Numbered from the stretch's first letter, positions 10,153 through 22,339 are shown. The stretch: DNA of 64,000 bases from Pseudocercospora fijiensis CIRAD86 (GCF_000340215.1 NW_006921535.1:4450596-4514595), one strand, 5' to 3'. Translations and numbers: made by a program. Notes: generated by a model not told the origin, from the letters alone.

Positions 10153-13100
10153 CCTAACTAGTAGGGAGACTTTAAGAAGCTACTTAAAACAGGCTTACTA
10201 CCCTACGTTAAGAACAATAGCTAAAGGATAATCTCCTCGAGATTCGCCGCCTATAGGAAGCCCTAACAACTACTACTAGACTAGAACTAGTAGCAGGACC
10301 TTCTATTTAAAAGAAGGATACAAAACTTAAGGACTACACCGTATTTAATAGCTCTAGCCGAAAGCAGTACAACGACTATATTCGTAACTGTAAGCTTAAC
10401 TAGCGTAACGTACTAAGAGTACTACTAGACGACTATTCCTTAGTCGTACACGCTATACAGTATATTAATAGCGACCCTAAGCGTATATAGGATAACTATT
10501 TTAATTCCCTTTACGATTAGACCGCTATTTAATAGCAAGACTATAAGACCGTTATACTAAACACCCTTAGAAACCCTATACTAAGGCAATAACATACTTA
10601 GGATTAGTACCTTCGAGCCAAACAAAAAACTGATTAATCGGCTCGCTTATTTGAAGCCTATTTAAAGACCCTCGAAGACGACCTCCCGGCTAAGACCGAC
10701 TCTATATAGATCTCCGAAATACGCCCTAAATTAAGGTAGGAGCTTATCCTTAAATTAGACCGCCGCTATATATTCGAATAGGCTAATCTTATACGAATTC
10801 AATTTATAATTAAAGTAGAAACTATAGAGCGTGTAGTATAGCTATAGCAACGGTTAGAATCTAAGATACGACTATCTACTAACCGTAGCCGCGGTAGAAA
10901 CTAAGAAGGAAGTACTCCCTAAACTAATACTGCTAATAATAGAAACAGTAACGACTAACGTAGAAGAGGCAGGGGCCGATACCGCGGTAGAAACCCCTAG
11001 CGAGGAAGAGGACAAGGAAGGGGCTTATTTCCGTATACCCCTAATCGTTCGTCTAATTCTAGCACCAATTCGAGCGGACCTAGCGGTGCCCTAACTAGAT
11101 ACAAGTGCTTTAATTGTAATAGCACTACTTATTTACTAGGCTAATATAATAGACCTCGAGACTAGGCCCGAGTCGACTATACTACCGCTAAGCACCGAAG
11201 GCACCTCTTAGCCGCTAACGCTACCCCTATAGGCTAACCTTCGAAAAAAGAGTAAGCGCCGCACTAACTGTTAGCCTTATACGGCGTAAGACTATCGACA
11301 TTGTGCTAGCTATTATACGCACCTGTCTCGTATCGGACACGTACAGAACTAACTATAAGACTAAGGTTATACTAGATCTAGGAAATTCAGTTAGTGCCCT
11401 TATTAGCTATCGCCTAGCTAAGTAATTAGACCTTCGACAACTGCCTAGGACTAACCTGCTAACCCTTGCGTAGTTTAATAACGCTCGGCACTTAACCTAT
11501 AGAGCCTACTATGTTTATATAGCCCTAAAGGACGACCTCGGCAATAAGCGCCTACTAAACTTTACTGCCTACGCGGTAGATATAGACAGCCTCCCCTCCG
11601 ATATTGTTATTAGCAACCCTATTCTTAAGTACTATACTATAGTTATAGACTTAGGCAGTTAACAATAGCGATTTAGAATCGCTAGAAAAGAGGACATTAA
11701 ATACATCGACATTAGCGAGTATCCTAATAATATTAGGGTCCTATTTATTAGCAATCTGACACCTGCCTTAGCTAATCCGATAGCTAATCTTCTCGGTAGA
11801 GATAACGATAAACCTGTACCCCCTAATAGCATAGACCCCGATTAGCTCTCTCGTATACTAGAGCCTATTCGAGAGACCTATATCGATGTGTTTAAACACT
11901 ACTTAGCATCGACATTGCCTATATTTAAAGAGACGGATTATAAGATTAATATTATAGAGGGCAAGGAGGTTCCTTTTAGGCCCCTCTATAACCTTAGTAA
12001 ACGAGAGCTTGCTATATTGCGTAAGTATCTAGAGGAGAACCTAGCTAATAGTCGGATACGGTATAGTAACAGCCCTGCTAGCGCCCCTATCCTATTCGTA
12101 CTAAAGAAGGATAGTAGCCTACGCCTATATATTAATTACCGTAGACTTAATGCTGTTACTATTAAAGACCGCTGTCTACTTCCGCTTATTAATAAGACTC
12201 TCGATCGCCTTTCTAGTGCCTACTACTGCACTATATTAGATATCAAGGATGTGTACTATCGCATCTGTATCTGTAAGGGCGATAAATAGAAGATAGCCTT
12301 TCGCACTCGTTATAGCTATTTTAAGTACTTAGTTATGCTATTTAGGCTAGCTAATGCCCCTACTACATTCTAGTCCTACATTAATCGGGCCCTATTAGGC
12401 CTATTAGATTACCTCTGTATAGTTTACCTAGATAACATCCTAGTTTACATACACTTACCTAATATTGCGGAGTACTAGGCTATAGTCCGTAAGGTGCTCG
12501 ATCGTCTAAGAACCTATAGCTTGTATTACAAGCCTTCTAAATGCACCTTTGCTACTAAAGAGGTATCATTCCTTAGCTTCCTTATATCAACTAAGGGTGT
12601 TAAGGCTAATCCTAATCGGATTAAAACTATTACTAAATAGCCTATTCCTACGTTAATTAAGGAACTATAGTCGTTCCTCGGCTTCGCTAATTTCTATCGT
12701 CGCTTTATTAAAGGCTATTTACGGCATGTAATGCCCCTAACTGAGCTTACTAAAACTAAGGCTAACCTAACTAGAGAGTTCAGATAGACTAATAGAGCAC
12801 AAGCCGCTTTTAACGGTTTAAAGCAGCGCTTTACTAAAGTCCCCTTATTGTACTATTTCGTACTAAATAGGTAGATCCGTATTGAGACTAACGCCTTACA
12901 GTTTGCTATATTAGCTATTATATTACAACAATCGGATAAGGACTACTATTAGCACCCGATTGCCTTCTTCTCGAGGAAGATAATTAATACTAAGCGTCGC
13001 TACGAGACCTACGAGCAAGAGCTACTAGCTATTGTCGAGGCCTTTAAGTATTAGAGGCACTACCTCGATAGGGCTTAATATACAATATAGGTCTATATAG

Positions 13101-15148
13101 ACTATAACAACCTCCGTAGCATTACTAAGGTTACTAGGGTTATAGGTCGATAGGCTAGATAGGCCGTCTACCTCGCCGGGTTCGATTTTAATATATTATA
13201 TCGGCTAGGCGTAAGTAACCCTACTAATAGCCTATCGAGGCGACCTAATTACAATAGCGAGACTTAGCAATCCATTAATTCTTTGTTTCTAACCCTGCAG
13301 TATAAGATTGCTATAGCCCGTATTGTTAATAAGTACGCGTAGGATAAGCGGCTTACCGGACTCCGCGATAGCTTAAAGCATATTAATGCTCTTGCTATAT
13401 TAATAGTGCGTGTTAAGGCAAGGGCTAAGGACACAGATAGGAGAAGTTATAATAACTCCCTAGTCGATATCGCTATATATAGTAATAGCGATCAAAGCAC
13501 TAATGTAGTTAATCCGGCTGCTAGTACTATTAGATATATATAATGCGTACCTCGTTTAACAGCGAGGGTGCTATTAAATAACCTTGCAAATAGGGATAGT
13601 TAATCGTTTATAGACGAGCTGTTACGTGCTTAGCAGAGGGACGCCTTTGCTACTAAACGTATCGATAGGCTTATAAGTAGGCGAAAGACTCGATCTAGTA
13701 AGAGTAACAATTAGTCGATCGATAACAAAGGTTATTTGAAGTTTAAGGGCAGATACTATGTCCCCGCTAAACATTCGATCTAACAAGAACTTCTTAAGCG
13801 ACACTATAATAGTAAGCTTGCCGGTTACTATAGTATAGAGAGGTCGCACGAGCTACTATCGCGTATATACTACTAGCTAAATAGTAAGCGGGATATAAAG
13901 GACTACGTAGACACGTATGCCGTATACTAACGAGTTAAAGCACCGAAGCACTTACTATTCGGCGAGTTGTCTTCACTCCCTATTCTAAAGAAGCCATTTG
14001 TAGAGCTTATAATAGACTTTATTATAGGGCTTCCGCCTGCTAAGCGTAGGGGTAGCAAGGACGTATATAATGCTATCCTTATTGTAGTAGATCGATTTAC
14101 TAAAGGCGCTCGATACATCCCGGCGCGCAAGGATTAGACTACTATTAATATAGTAGAGGCGCTATAGACTAACATCTTCTATACCTATTAAGGAACCCCT
14201 AAGGGGATAGTCTCCGATAGGGGCTCGACATTCACATCGCACTATTAGAGCGAAATATGCCTATAGCTAAGACTAAAGCATCGGCTATTAATAGCCTTCT
14301 ATCTATAGACTAACGGTTAAATAGAGAGGCAGAATGCTACCCTATAGCAGTACCTACGTAGTTATATTAACGAGAATCCTAAGGATTAGGTCAATCTCCT
14401 ATAGCCTATAGAATTCGTATATAATAACAGTATATACTTATTAACTAAGGTTTCACTATATATAGCTATAATGGGTTAAAACGCCGCGTTGCTACAAGAT
14501 CTATTTACCTCGCTCGAGGCCGAGCGTAAGGAAAGGGAAGCGCGTTAAGTACTAGAGACACTAGCGGCAATAGAACGTGTCTAGAAGATACGAGAAATCT
14601 ATGCTAAGATAGCTAAGAAGTTAACAAAGGCTTAAGAATACTAAAAGGCCTACTACGATAAGCGTTATATACTAATAACCTTTAAACAAGGCGATATAGT
14701 TATGCTTAGTACTAAGAACCTCCGCATCCGCAAACACCTATCGCCTAATAGTAAAACAAGGCCCAAGCTCGCACTAAGATACATTAGCCTATTTCGCATC
14801 CGAGAACCGAAGGGCAATAGCTAGGCCTACTAGTTATAGCTTCTACCCTATTACACTATCTATAACACCTTCTATATCTCCCTCCTTAAACTATACTACT
14901 AGCGCGAAGGCGATAAAGCGCCTGCTAAGTTAGAAGAAGTCTTAGCTAATAGTAAAGAGCTATAGTCTATAGAACGTATCCTAAAGCATCGGACTAGGTA
15001 GGGCAAGAAGGAGTACCTATTAAGATAGCAAGGCTATTTACCTAAATAGGACTTATAGGAAGCTAAAGCATCTTTTAAAGACATAACTAAGTTGTTAGAT
15101 AAGTATTAGACTAGCGTAAAGAACAAGAAGAAGGCTAAGGGCCTATAA
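10153..15148 (+). pseudogene. Gag-Pol polyprotein of copy B, main part
   Basis: Resumes gag after copy A and ends at TAA 15146-15148. Visible in order: Gag body; CCHC knuckle at 11106-11147 with His and the last Cys both changed to Tyr; protease-like LDLGNSVSALI near 11372; RT at about 11900-12850 (LFVLKKDSSLRL, then YLDN for YLDD at about 12426); RNase H to about 13220, ending LYRLGVSNPTNSLSRR; integrase at about 13700-14600 (PFVELIIDFIIGLP, IVVDRFTKG, SDRGSTF); chromodomain at about 14930-15110 (IERILKHR, KKEYLLR, GYLPK, DL). Trp and Gln codons are stops throughout. The 133-codon stretch at 11888-12289 is the longest uninterrupted piece. Confidence 0.92.
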
Positions 15149-16342
15149 TGTTACTAGAAAAGCCTAGGAACAATGCTACCCCCGGGGTGCTATTAAGCTA
15201 ACTAATTAGAGGCAAGCAATTGTTAGTAAAGGACAATAAGACTATACTACGATAACGAACGCGCAACGAGTACTAACGAGCGCACTATAACTATTAACCT
15301 ATCGACTACTCTTTCGAGGATTCTACCTCTTTACTAATACGCCCTATAGGTCCCTCTCTTATTCCTTTATTCTATCGAGGCCTCGAGGCCTAGGCGATCG
15401 GCGAGGGCGGCGTCGCGCTTATACTAAAGGGCGATACGGCCGGCGCGGCTATGTTAGTAACGGTATTACGGAGTGTATTATTAGTCGAAGAAGGAAATCG
15501 AAAGCAAGGTAAAGTTAGCGCCAAGACGACTAGCGCCGCTATTGTTAACATTACTTATTATTATTACTATGCCTATAGACACAACCTTACCTACACTACG
15601 AGCCTAAGGCACCCTTAATCAAAACTTTAATTAAAACTTTAAGGCTAAGTCAAAACTTTAAGCCGCTTAAAAGATTAAGTAGACTAATAGACTAACTAAC
15701 TAAGGGCAAAAACTATAGAGCTAAGCTAGCCGGGGTCGATCTTACAGACAATAGGTTACTCCTCGATCTTTCCGACCCTTTAAGCGAGGCGAACCTTAAC
15801 TATTACACTTATAATAGCCTTTACCTACAGAAACTAGAAGGACTAAGTTTTTTGAAAAGATATAATTAGTTAACACTTAAAGGCTACCAAACCTAACTAA
15901 TTAGGGCTAGCGAAACTACGAACAATAAGAATAATAACCCTCGGAAGCGGACAAACCCTCGGAAGCGGACATTACTAGGTCTTTTAAGAGTAGATACAAA
16001 GAACTCGGTACGATATCACTTAGAGCGGAGGCAGGGCTACAATACCTCGTACGTCTACCTATTATAGTAGGGAAGACGCGCTTGTATTATAATTAGTCGA
16101 AGGCCTTCAATTCTTATAGATACATATCACTTTATAGTTTATTATATATAGAGATAGCGCAGTTAGAGTTAGACATTGTGCTATATTATAGGTAAGGTTT
16201 AATATAGTTATATAATCGGTAGTTGTGCGTTTAATTTAGCGCGGACTAAGCGGCCTATTAGACCTACTAAGTTAGTAGCAATAGAGGTTGAGACTAGAAC
16301 AAAGACCGGCTATAAGGGCGCGGCCTTTAGAAGGGAAGCGTA
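15149..16342 (+). other. 3' non-coding spacer of copy B
   Basis: 1194 bp with no coding frame I can support. It holds the AT-rich AACTTTAATTAAAACTTTAA-like run at about 15617-15660 and GC-rich palindromes near 15380. The last bases are the polypurine tract before the 3' LTR. Confidence 0.75.
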
Positions 16343-16540
16343 TATTAGGACTAAAGAGGTTATACGTGATTAGCATATAACCGGGCTCGAGTAAAGCTAG
16401 GGTCTTAATGCCTTAGGTAGGGCTTAGCGCTTAGCAATAGGCTAACTTGCCTGCCTTCCTCCCTCTCCTCCTAGCTCCTTATCGAATACTACTTGTACCT
16501 ACTACTACCCTATCTACCTACTAACATAACCCTTCTTATA
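16343..16540 (+). repeat. 3' LTR of copy B
   Basis: 198 bp. Starts TATTAGG (5' LTR has TGTTAGG) and ends CTTATA. ATAGT at 16541-16545 is the target-site duplication. Confidence 0.93.
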
Positions 16541-18728
16541 ATAGTATATTAATACCTAGCTTTAGTAGGTCGTACTAAAGGAAGAAATGGACGTAATAGC
16601 TACTACGATTCTACTACTCGTACCGATACTAGTAGTCGACAACGTTAAACTTAGGCTTAAGGACCTTAGTAAGCAGGTGCTCAAAGCGCCGGGCAATATA
16701 GGCATCTGTAATATAAGGATACTTGCGGAGATTCTCGCGAGCTATCTTTATACGCTTATAAGGGCTAAGTCGCTTCTATCGTTCGTATCTAGGCATTAGT
16801 CGAGCGATAGAATCCTACTAGAGGTTAGCTACACTAACTATATAGAACAAATTAGGCTTGCCTAATACCCGTACGTATATCTCGAGGTTAATGCGCCGCC
16901 TATTCTAGTAAGGTCGAGTGCCGCGGATTTAACTACCTACGCGTACGATAGAATTTACTAGCTTCTAAGCTTCTTTGTCCTACGGATCCGCGGCTAATGT
17001 AGCCTCTAGTGTCTTAGTAGTAACCTTAACTCTATCCTTCTAAAAGCGATTAGAAAAGAATGCGGCTATATTAAGGACGTTATGTCTTATACTCTTATTA
17101 AAAATAAAGTACGGCTAACGCTTATAACTAGCGAACCGGCTGTTATAGTACCGTATATAGTAATTAATAGCCTGCTAGTATAATATAGATCGTAGCCGAG
17201 GCTGGTTTGGATCGCCCTTACCCTATAGCAACAGAGCTAGAAAAGCTAATACTGTTAGCGGGTATAACCGATCTAGCTTATTTATAGGAATCTTTGAATA
17301 ATCGGGCTGTGTAATATGCGAAAGCTAAGGCGGCTGCTATGTATACTAAATAGGCGCATTAGACAGACCTCTATCCTCGCGAATGCGGCGTAAGCGGTCT
17401 CTTAACTGCTCGACTATGCAATGCTAAGGATATAGATTAGGTATAGCAGCGTACTCGTAACCGAGATTCTTATCCGGGTCGGGAATGCTAGCGCCCTACG
17501 TTAGGCCTTAGTGAACTCGCAGCGTAGGTATAGCAGTAGTAGGTACCGCTACTAGCTAAGCATAGATGTAATTAATATAGTAAGCCCGACTGTATATACT
17601 ACTATTATCGAATTGCTAGATAGGCACTAGCTTAGGTCCGTTAGCTCTACCGATGTATAAGAACTAATTACGAGTACTAATATAATCCCTAACGATATAG
17701 TATCGCTGCTCTCGAGCCTAGTTCTAATTAAGAGTGCTAGTCTCGTAGTACTAATACTCTAATATGTTTCAACTACGCGCTGCATTAGGTCGTAGATAAT
17801 AACAGCTATTATAAAGAAAGAACTTCGGGCTAGGGGGCGGATAATCGTTAACTATAGGGGTAGTCTTAGTATACTCTACAGATTCTAGCTTATATTCGAT
17901 AGAATTGTTATTAGGCAACTAAGACAACGCCTAAAGGTCGATATTAATGTCTCGATAGTGTAGATTGTTCTCCTTAAGCTAATTAAGCGCGCTTAACACT
18001 TTGCCCCGACGGATACGGAAGTCCTCGCGAAATTGTCGACGCTTACGCTCTTAGTTATTAACTCCTGTAGCCTCTATATTCTAGTTCCGATCGCCTTAAT
18101 CCGCTATATCCTATCTTAGGCGTAGAATAACTAGATCTAGCTCTCGGGGTATACGAGGCAGCTTATAATAGACTGTTATAACATCCTTTAAGAAGTTGTA
18201 GATATGCCTACGATACTGCTACTACTAACTACGTATATAGAATACAGACATCTAAACGTATACTCGAGCGATGAACAGTTCCTCGGTAGTAGTAAGACCT
18301 ATAAGCTCCTTAGGGATGCGACTAGGATCTATATTGTTGCTATTACTAAACAGAAACGGCTTACTATCCTTTATCTTCTTATCGCGAGAGATACACCGCG
18401 TACACACACTATCTTAATCGAGGTTTATACTAAACTAGCGCTCCGAGTATCGACTATAGGTATCTAGAACGTTACCGTTAAGCGCCTTATAGAAGTCGTA
18501 AAGTAGCTGTTTATTACTCTAATTAATCGCCGCGGTATAGGCCTGCTAGTCGACAGATACTAAAGGGGGATCCTAATGATTTTTAAAGCGAGTACGGCGC
18601 TCCTACTAACGACGAGCGGCATAATTAATAGCTCGTTACGGTATACGATTAGGAGGTTGTTAAGACGACGTCGGCTGTAACTGCGTTAGGCGCTATAGAT
18701 CGGTTAGTATCTAACTACTACTAAGCAT
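16541..18728 (-). pseudogene. Helitron Rep/helicase, N-terminal and Rep part
   Basis: The frame read downward from ATG at 18726-18728 (start chosen because it is the first in-frame ATG; not certain). It shows an N-terminal zinc-type CTRCISRDKKIKD, then NNIDPSRIPKEL, LTTTEELFIARV and a Q-rich segment, then LPRIPRELDLVILR, DFRIRRGKV and LKENNLHYRDI. The Rep part follows: GKGDPNQPRLRS, RGTRPY, RVLGKPNLFYIVS, IARLMPRYER, LKPKFNVVDY and a damaged HUH box NRSSYYVHFF (family form RGSGHVH). The frame meets copy B at 16545 and continues at 2234. The plus strand is also open here (for example 16587-16799 and 18204-18467), but only the minus frame gives recognisable Helitron motifs. Confidence 0.88.
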
Positions 18729-18899
18729 TAACACATTAGAGGGCGTACTACTTAGTTAGAAACTCCGATTATTACTAGAAGGCGGCCGAGGAGTAACTTG
18801 CGTAGAGAGCATTCGAGGCATATAGGTAATATAGCAATCGCGTAACTTAGGAAGATTTAGCCGCTAGAAGCTAAAGCGATTGCTATTGTGCTTCCCGTA

Positions 18900-19930
18900 A
18901 ATGCACTATTTGTTCTCTACGATTAGGTCTTCGTTAATAGTATATATATAGCAATAGATGCAATAATCGTCTTTATCTACGTCTTAGTCGTCTTATATAC
19001 GAGCCTACGTACATTCCGTATATATAAAGTATAGAAGATCCGTATTACTATCGTCCGGTATGCTAACGATCTGCTACTAAGTAGGTATCCGGCGTAGTAG
19101 TATAGACTACTATATGCTAGAAAGCGCTTATATCTACTATTGCTAACTACCTAGCGGCGGATGCGACTCTTCTAATTTACGAGCACTAGTACGTACCTAG
19201 TATCGAGCGCGTCGAGACTCTTCCGTAAAGGCTTGTCGCGATGCTTAGGTCTCTAAACTAGGTTAGCTAAGGGGATAATAGCCGGATTATTAGAGGAAAT
19301 GAGATAGTATACTTTACGGTAGCGGAGGTAGCGCTATAGAGCCGATAGATACACCTATAGCAGGTATAAGCGTACGCAAAGGTCGAGAAGAAGTAGTAGT
19401 CGGAACTCCTAGACTATATATAGAGGAAGCAGTACGCTTCGTAGCTTTCGTAATCTCCTAGTTACTAAAGCTATTCTTACTAACCTGCATTCTACGGCAT
19501 AGAGCGCAACGCTTTACTAGTAGACTACCCTTAGTACGCTAATTAAGAAATTAGACGATATCTTTAACCTAGCTACAGTTATCGCACTTCTAAGTATAGG
19601 GCTATTCGCGATTAGGAGGAAAAGGCGGCTTTAGGGCTAGCTAACTAGTAGGTCCTGCTTAAGGTAGAGGGTTCGCATCCTATTACTATAAAAGCGGACC
19701 CGAAGAAGGAGGAGGCTACTAACTAGGTAGCGGCGGTACTGCTAAATCTACTTACTAACTAGGCGGTAGTAGCGTGCCTCTAAAGCTACCGAGCTATATA
19801 GCTTAGAGTCGACCGCCGCCTATAAAGCGTAGTAGATTAGGTATAGCGATTCGCGCGATAGGAATTTCATTCGAGTCGGCGAAGGCAGTATCGTATACGT
19901 AGTTATTCGTATATTTATAGTTATACTTAT
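18900..19930 (+). pseudogene. Unidentified relic ORF
   Basis: A plus-strand frame stays open apart from Gln/Trp-type stops. It contains a GDNSRIIRGNEIVYFTV segment near 19270-19320, then a basic, Gln-rich and probably coiled-coil part (LQQVQAYAKVEKKQQSEL), a Tyr/Ser-rich part, and an acidic/Lys stretch (KADPKKEEATNQV) near 19690-19730. I do not recognise the family. It lies just upstream of, and divergent from, the Helitron gene, so it may be Helitron cargo or an older element. Confidence 0.35.
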
Positions 19931-20546
19931 CTATTATATACTCTTCTTTAGTTCCGCGCTCTATATAAACCTAATCTATCTCTTGCTTCTAGGCTTATAT
20001 AACAGTATTATAACAGTGTCGAGTACTACTAGCTTTCGGCAATTTTAGTCGTTAGTCGCGTTAAATGTCGGTATTAGGGTTTCGTATTTGTTCTAGTATA
20101 GGACTGCAATATATAGTGCTATAAGCTAACTAATAGCGTAGTAAGCAAAGTGTATAATATAGTATAGAGGAAGGAAGAAAGCGGAAGGGCGAGGAAAAGG
20201 GCAAGATAAGGGGTAAGATAAGGGGCAAGGTAGAAGGCGGGAGAAAAAGGCAGAGAGCCGAAGGAAAGAGTCGCCTTCGGACGCGACGAGGTAACGCAAG
20301 ATCCTACCTCAAGTTGCATAGTAATGCGACTATCTTGTTTGCCTAAATATATGTATAATACCGCTCGGCAAGTAGTATCTACCTAAAACATACTATATCT
20401 ATATTAAGTCGAGCGTAGGAGCAAGTTAGCCTATTCTTTGTCCTTACCGATTAGGAGTAAGTCCGCCGCCGTTTATTAATTAGGAGCAAGTAATAGTCGG
20501 TTACGGTATAGGAGATAGGCTCTTCTATATACTACCCTACTACTAA
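19931..20546. other. Purine-rich tract and spacer
   Basis: No gene seen. About 20160-20285 is almost all A and G on the plus strand, with repeated GATAAGGGG(T/C)AAG units. The open minus frame at 20119-20319 is a by-product of this bias (Leu/Ser/Phe-rich) and is not called as a gene. Confidence 0.6.
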
Positions 20547-20971
20547 CGTTAGCGTTCCGGATAGGTTAAGCACTCGCTAAGGCTCGGCGTTAACCTGCCC
20601 TTTACTATAGTATCCTCGTCTCTTTGTCCGACGTTAGCGTTCTAGATAGGCTAAGCACTCGCTAAGGCTCGGCGTCAACCTGCCCTCTACTATAGTATCC
20701 TCGTCTCTTTATCTAACGTTAGCGTTCTAGACAAGCTAAGCACTCGCTAAGGCTCGGCGTTAACCTACTCTCTACTATACTATCCTCGTCTCTTTATCCG
20801 ACGTTAGCGTTCCGGACAGGTTAAGCACTCGCTAAAGCTCGGCATTAACCTGCCCTCTACTATAGTACCCTTCTCCCTTCGTCCGACGTTAGCGTTCCGG
20901 ACAACTTAAATACTCGCTAAGGCTCGGTATAAACTTGCCCTCTACTTTAGTACCCTCCTTTATCGCGAAGT
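20547..20971 (+). repeat. Five tandem copies of an 85-bp repeat
   Basis: Units start at 20547, 20632, 20717, 20802 and 20887, each opening CGTTAGCGTTC and containing CACTCGCTAA.GCTCGG, then CTACTATAGTA. Copies differ mainly by C/T and G/A, as expected from RIP; the last copy is the most diverged. No coding function seen. Confidence 0.93.
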
Positions 20972-21361
20972 GCGTACGGCTCTTCGCTTAGTAAAGCGTG
21001 TATTAGGCGTAGGTCCTCTGTATATTATAGGAGGGAGGGAGGAGTAGGGCGGCTAAAAGCTACGGTACTATTCTCCTACTAGTAGCTTAGCTTCGACGTA
21101 GTATATAGTTAGTAAGTATAGGTCGGCAAGGGGTATATTAAGCGCAAGTCCTTTATAGCTATGCTTCCTTTTGCTTTAGCGTAGAGGTTACCGCAGGCCT
21201 AGCTACTAAAAGCTACGATACTATTCTCCTACTACTAGTAGTAGCTAGTCTCTTAGCTAAGCTTGTGGGAGCCTAAGGCATGCGTCGTTATCGTGTTAAT
21301 TACTTTTACTAGCGTAGTTTTGCTAGAAGTGCGCTTAATCGACTAGACTCGATAGCTTTTA

Positions 21362-21373
21362 GGGGGGGGGGGG
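21362..21373 (+). repeat. Run of 12 G
   Basis: Uninterrupted G tract in low-complexity sequence. RIP cannot alter it because it contains no CpA or TpG. Confidence 0.9.
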
Positions 21374-22006
21374 CGAGTTTGGTAGTTTAGGTGCCGGTTT
21401 AGGTGCGTAGCAATGTTGCTGTCGGTATTAACTTGATATTAATAATATAGCTTCTAGATAGGGGATTGAACACCTAACTAGCACACTACTCAAACCTTAC
21501 TTCTGCCTACCTTCCCCTTCTAACTAAGCTATACCTATCTAAGCTATTACCTAGGCAGTAGCAATAAGGGTATACAATAAGACTGCAATTCACGACCTTT
21601 AACTAATAATAATCGACTAAGACGAAGCGTCGCCTAGCCGCAACTAGGTAAGGAGTTATAGTAATCCTTTACGCCTAGTTATTAAGTTACGTAGGGAACC
21701 TAAGGGATTTAGGCTATTTAATAGTCTTTTCTAAGGCAGCTAGCAGCCTAATAAACTAGTAGAGGTAACTGCCTATTGTCTAAACCTAAAGAAATTAGTT
21801 CTCTAGGACAGGTTTTCTATAGCGGCGTTTCTTCGGAAGCGTATAAGGTCGAAGTCTAGTAGGTATATTTACTTAGTTAATTCGTAACGTGTTTAGAAGG
21901 GTTAAAAGCTCGAGGTCTATATCGTGTCCGCAAGAGTAACTCCGGGTATTGCCTGTCTATAGTTTTTTGCCTCCGGTCTTTTTTTTTAGCCTTAGTATAT
22001 AGTGTA

Positions 22007-22051
22007 CGGTATGCGGTATACGGTATGCGGTATACGGTATGCGGTATGCGG
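22007..22051 (+). repeat. CGGTATR microsatellite
   Basis: Six tandem 7-mers, CGGTATG or CGGTATA, followed by CGG. The G/A alternation at the last base is what TpG-to-TpA RIP would give from a uniform CGGTATG array. Confidence 0.85.
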
Positions 22052-22339
22052 AGTCGGTTTGCTATACGCGCATCGTAGCATTGTCGCGTCGTTACGTTAG
22101 CGCATTATATAGAGGGTAGGTAAGTAGTATTAGCGCATTGTTATTGTCGCGCTTTGAAGGAAGTAACGTAAAAGGAAGGCACGTAATAGCTTCGGAGGCC
22201 GAGTTTGTCCGTCCTACTAGTTCGTATAGAATGCAGCTAATAAGAGCTTTAGCTTTCTAAAATCCGGGGAACCACGTACGTAGTTAAACAGGGAATTGAG
22301 CTACTATACGAGACTGCTATAGTAGTACGAGCTTCGCTC

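Larger units (their letters stand above)
2235..16540 (+). mobile_element. Ty3/Gypsy chromovirus copy B, interrupted by copy A
   Basis: LTR retrotransposon inserted in the Helitron. It is bounded by LTRs of 198 bp (2235-2432 and 16343-16540) and by ATAGT at 2230-2234 and 16541-16545. Copy A with one CCTAA accounts for 7195 bp of the span, leaving about 7.1 kb for B itself, the same size as A and D. Order: LTR, self-priming PBS, gag, protease, RT, RNase H, integrase, chromodomain, about 1.2 kb non-coding spacer, polypurine tract (AGAAGGGAAG just before the 3' LTR), LTR. It is heavily RIP-mutated and inactive. Confidence 0.95.

Noticed and set aside
16587..16799. 70-codon plus-strand ORF and the longer plus frame through 18467
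   Set aside because: The frame is open over 2 kb and crosses copy B, but translates to a featureless hydrophobic string. The minus strand of the same region gives clear Helitron motifs.
20119..20319. 66-codon minus-strand ORF
   Set aside because: Antisense of a purine-rich low-complexity tract; composition explains the lack of stops.
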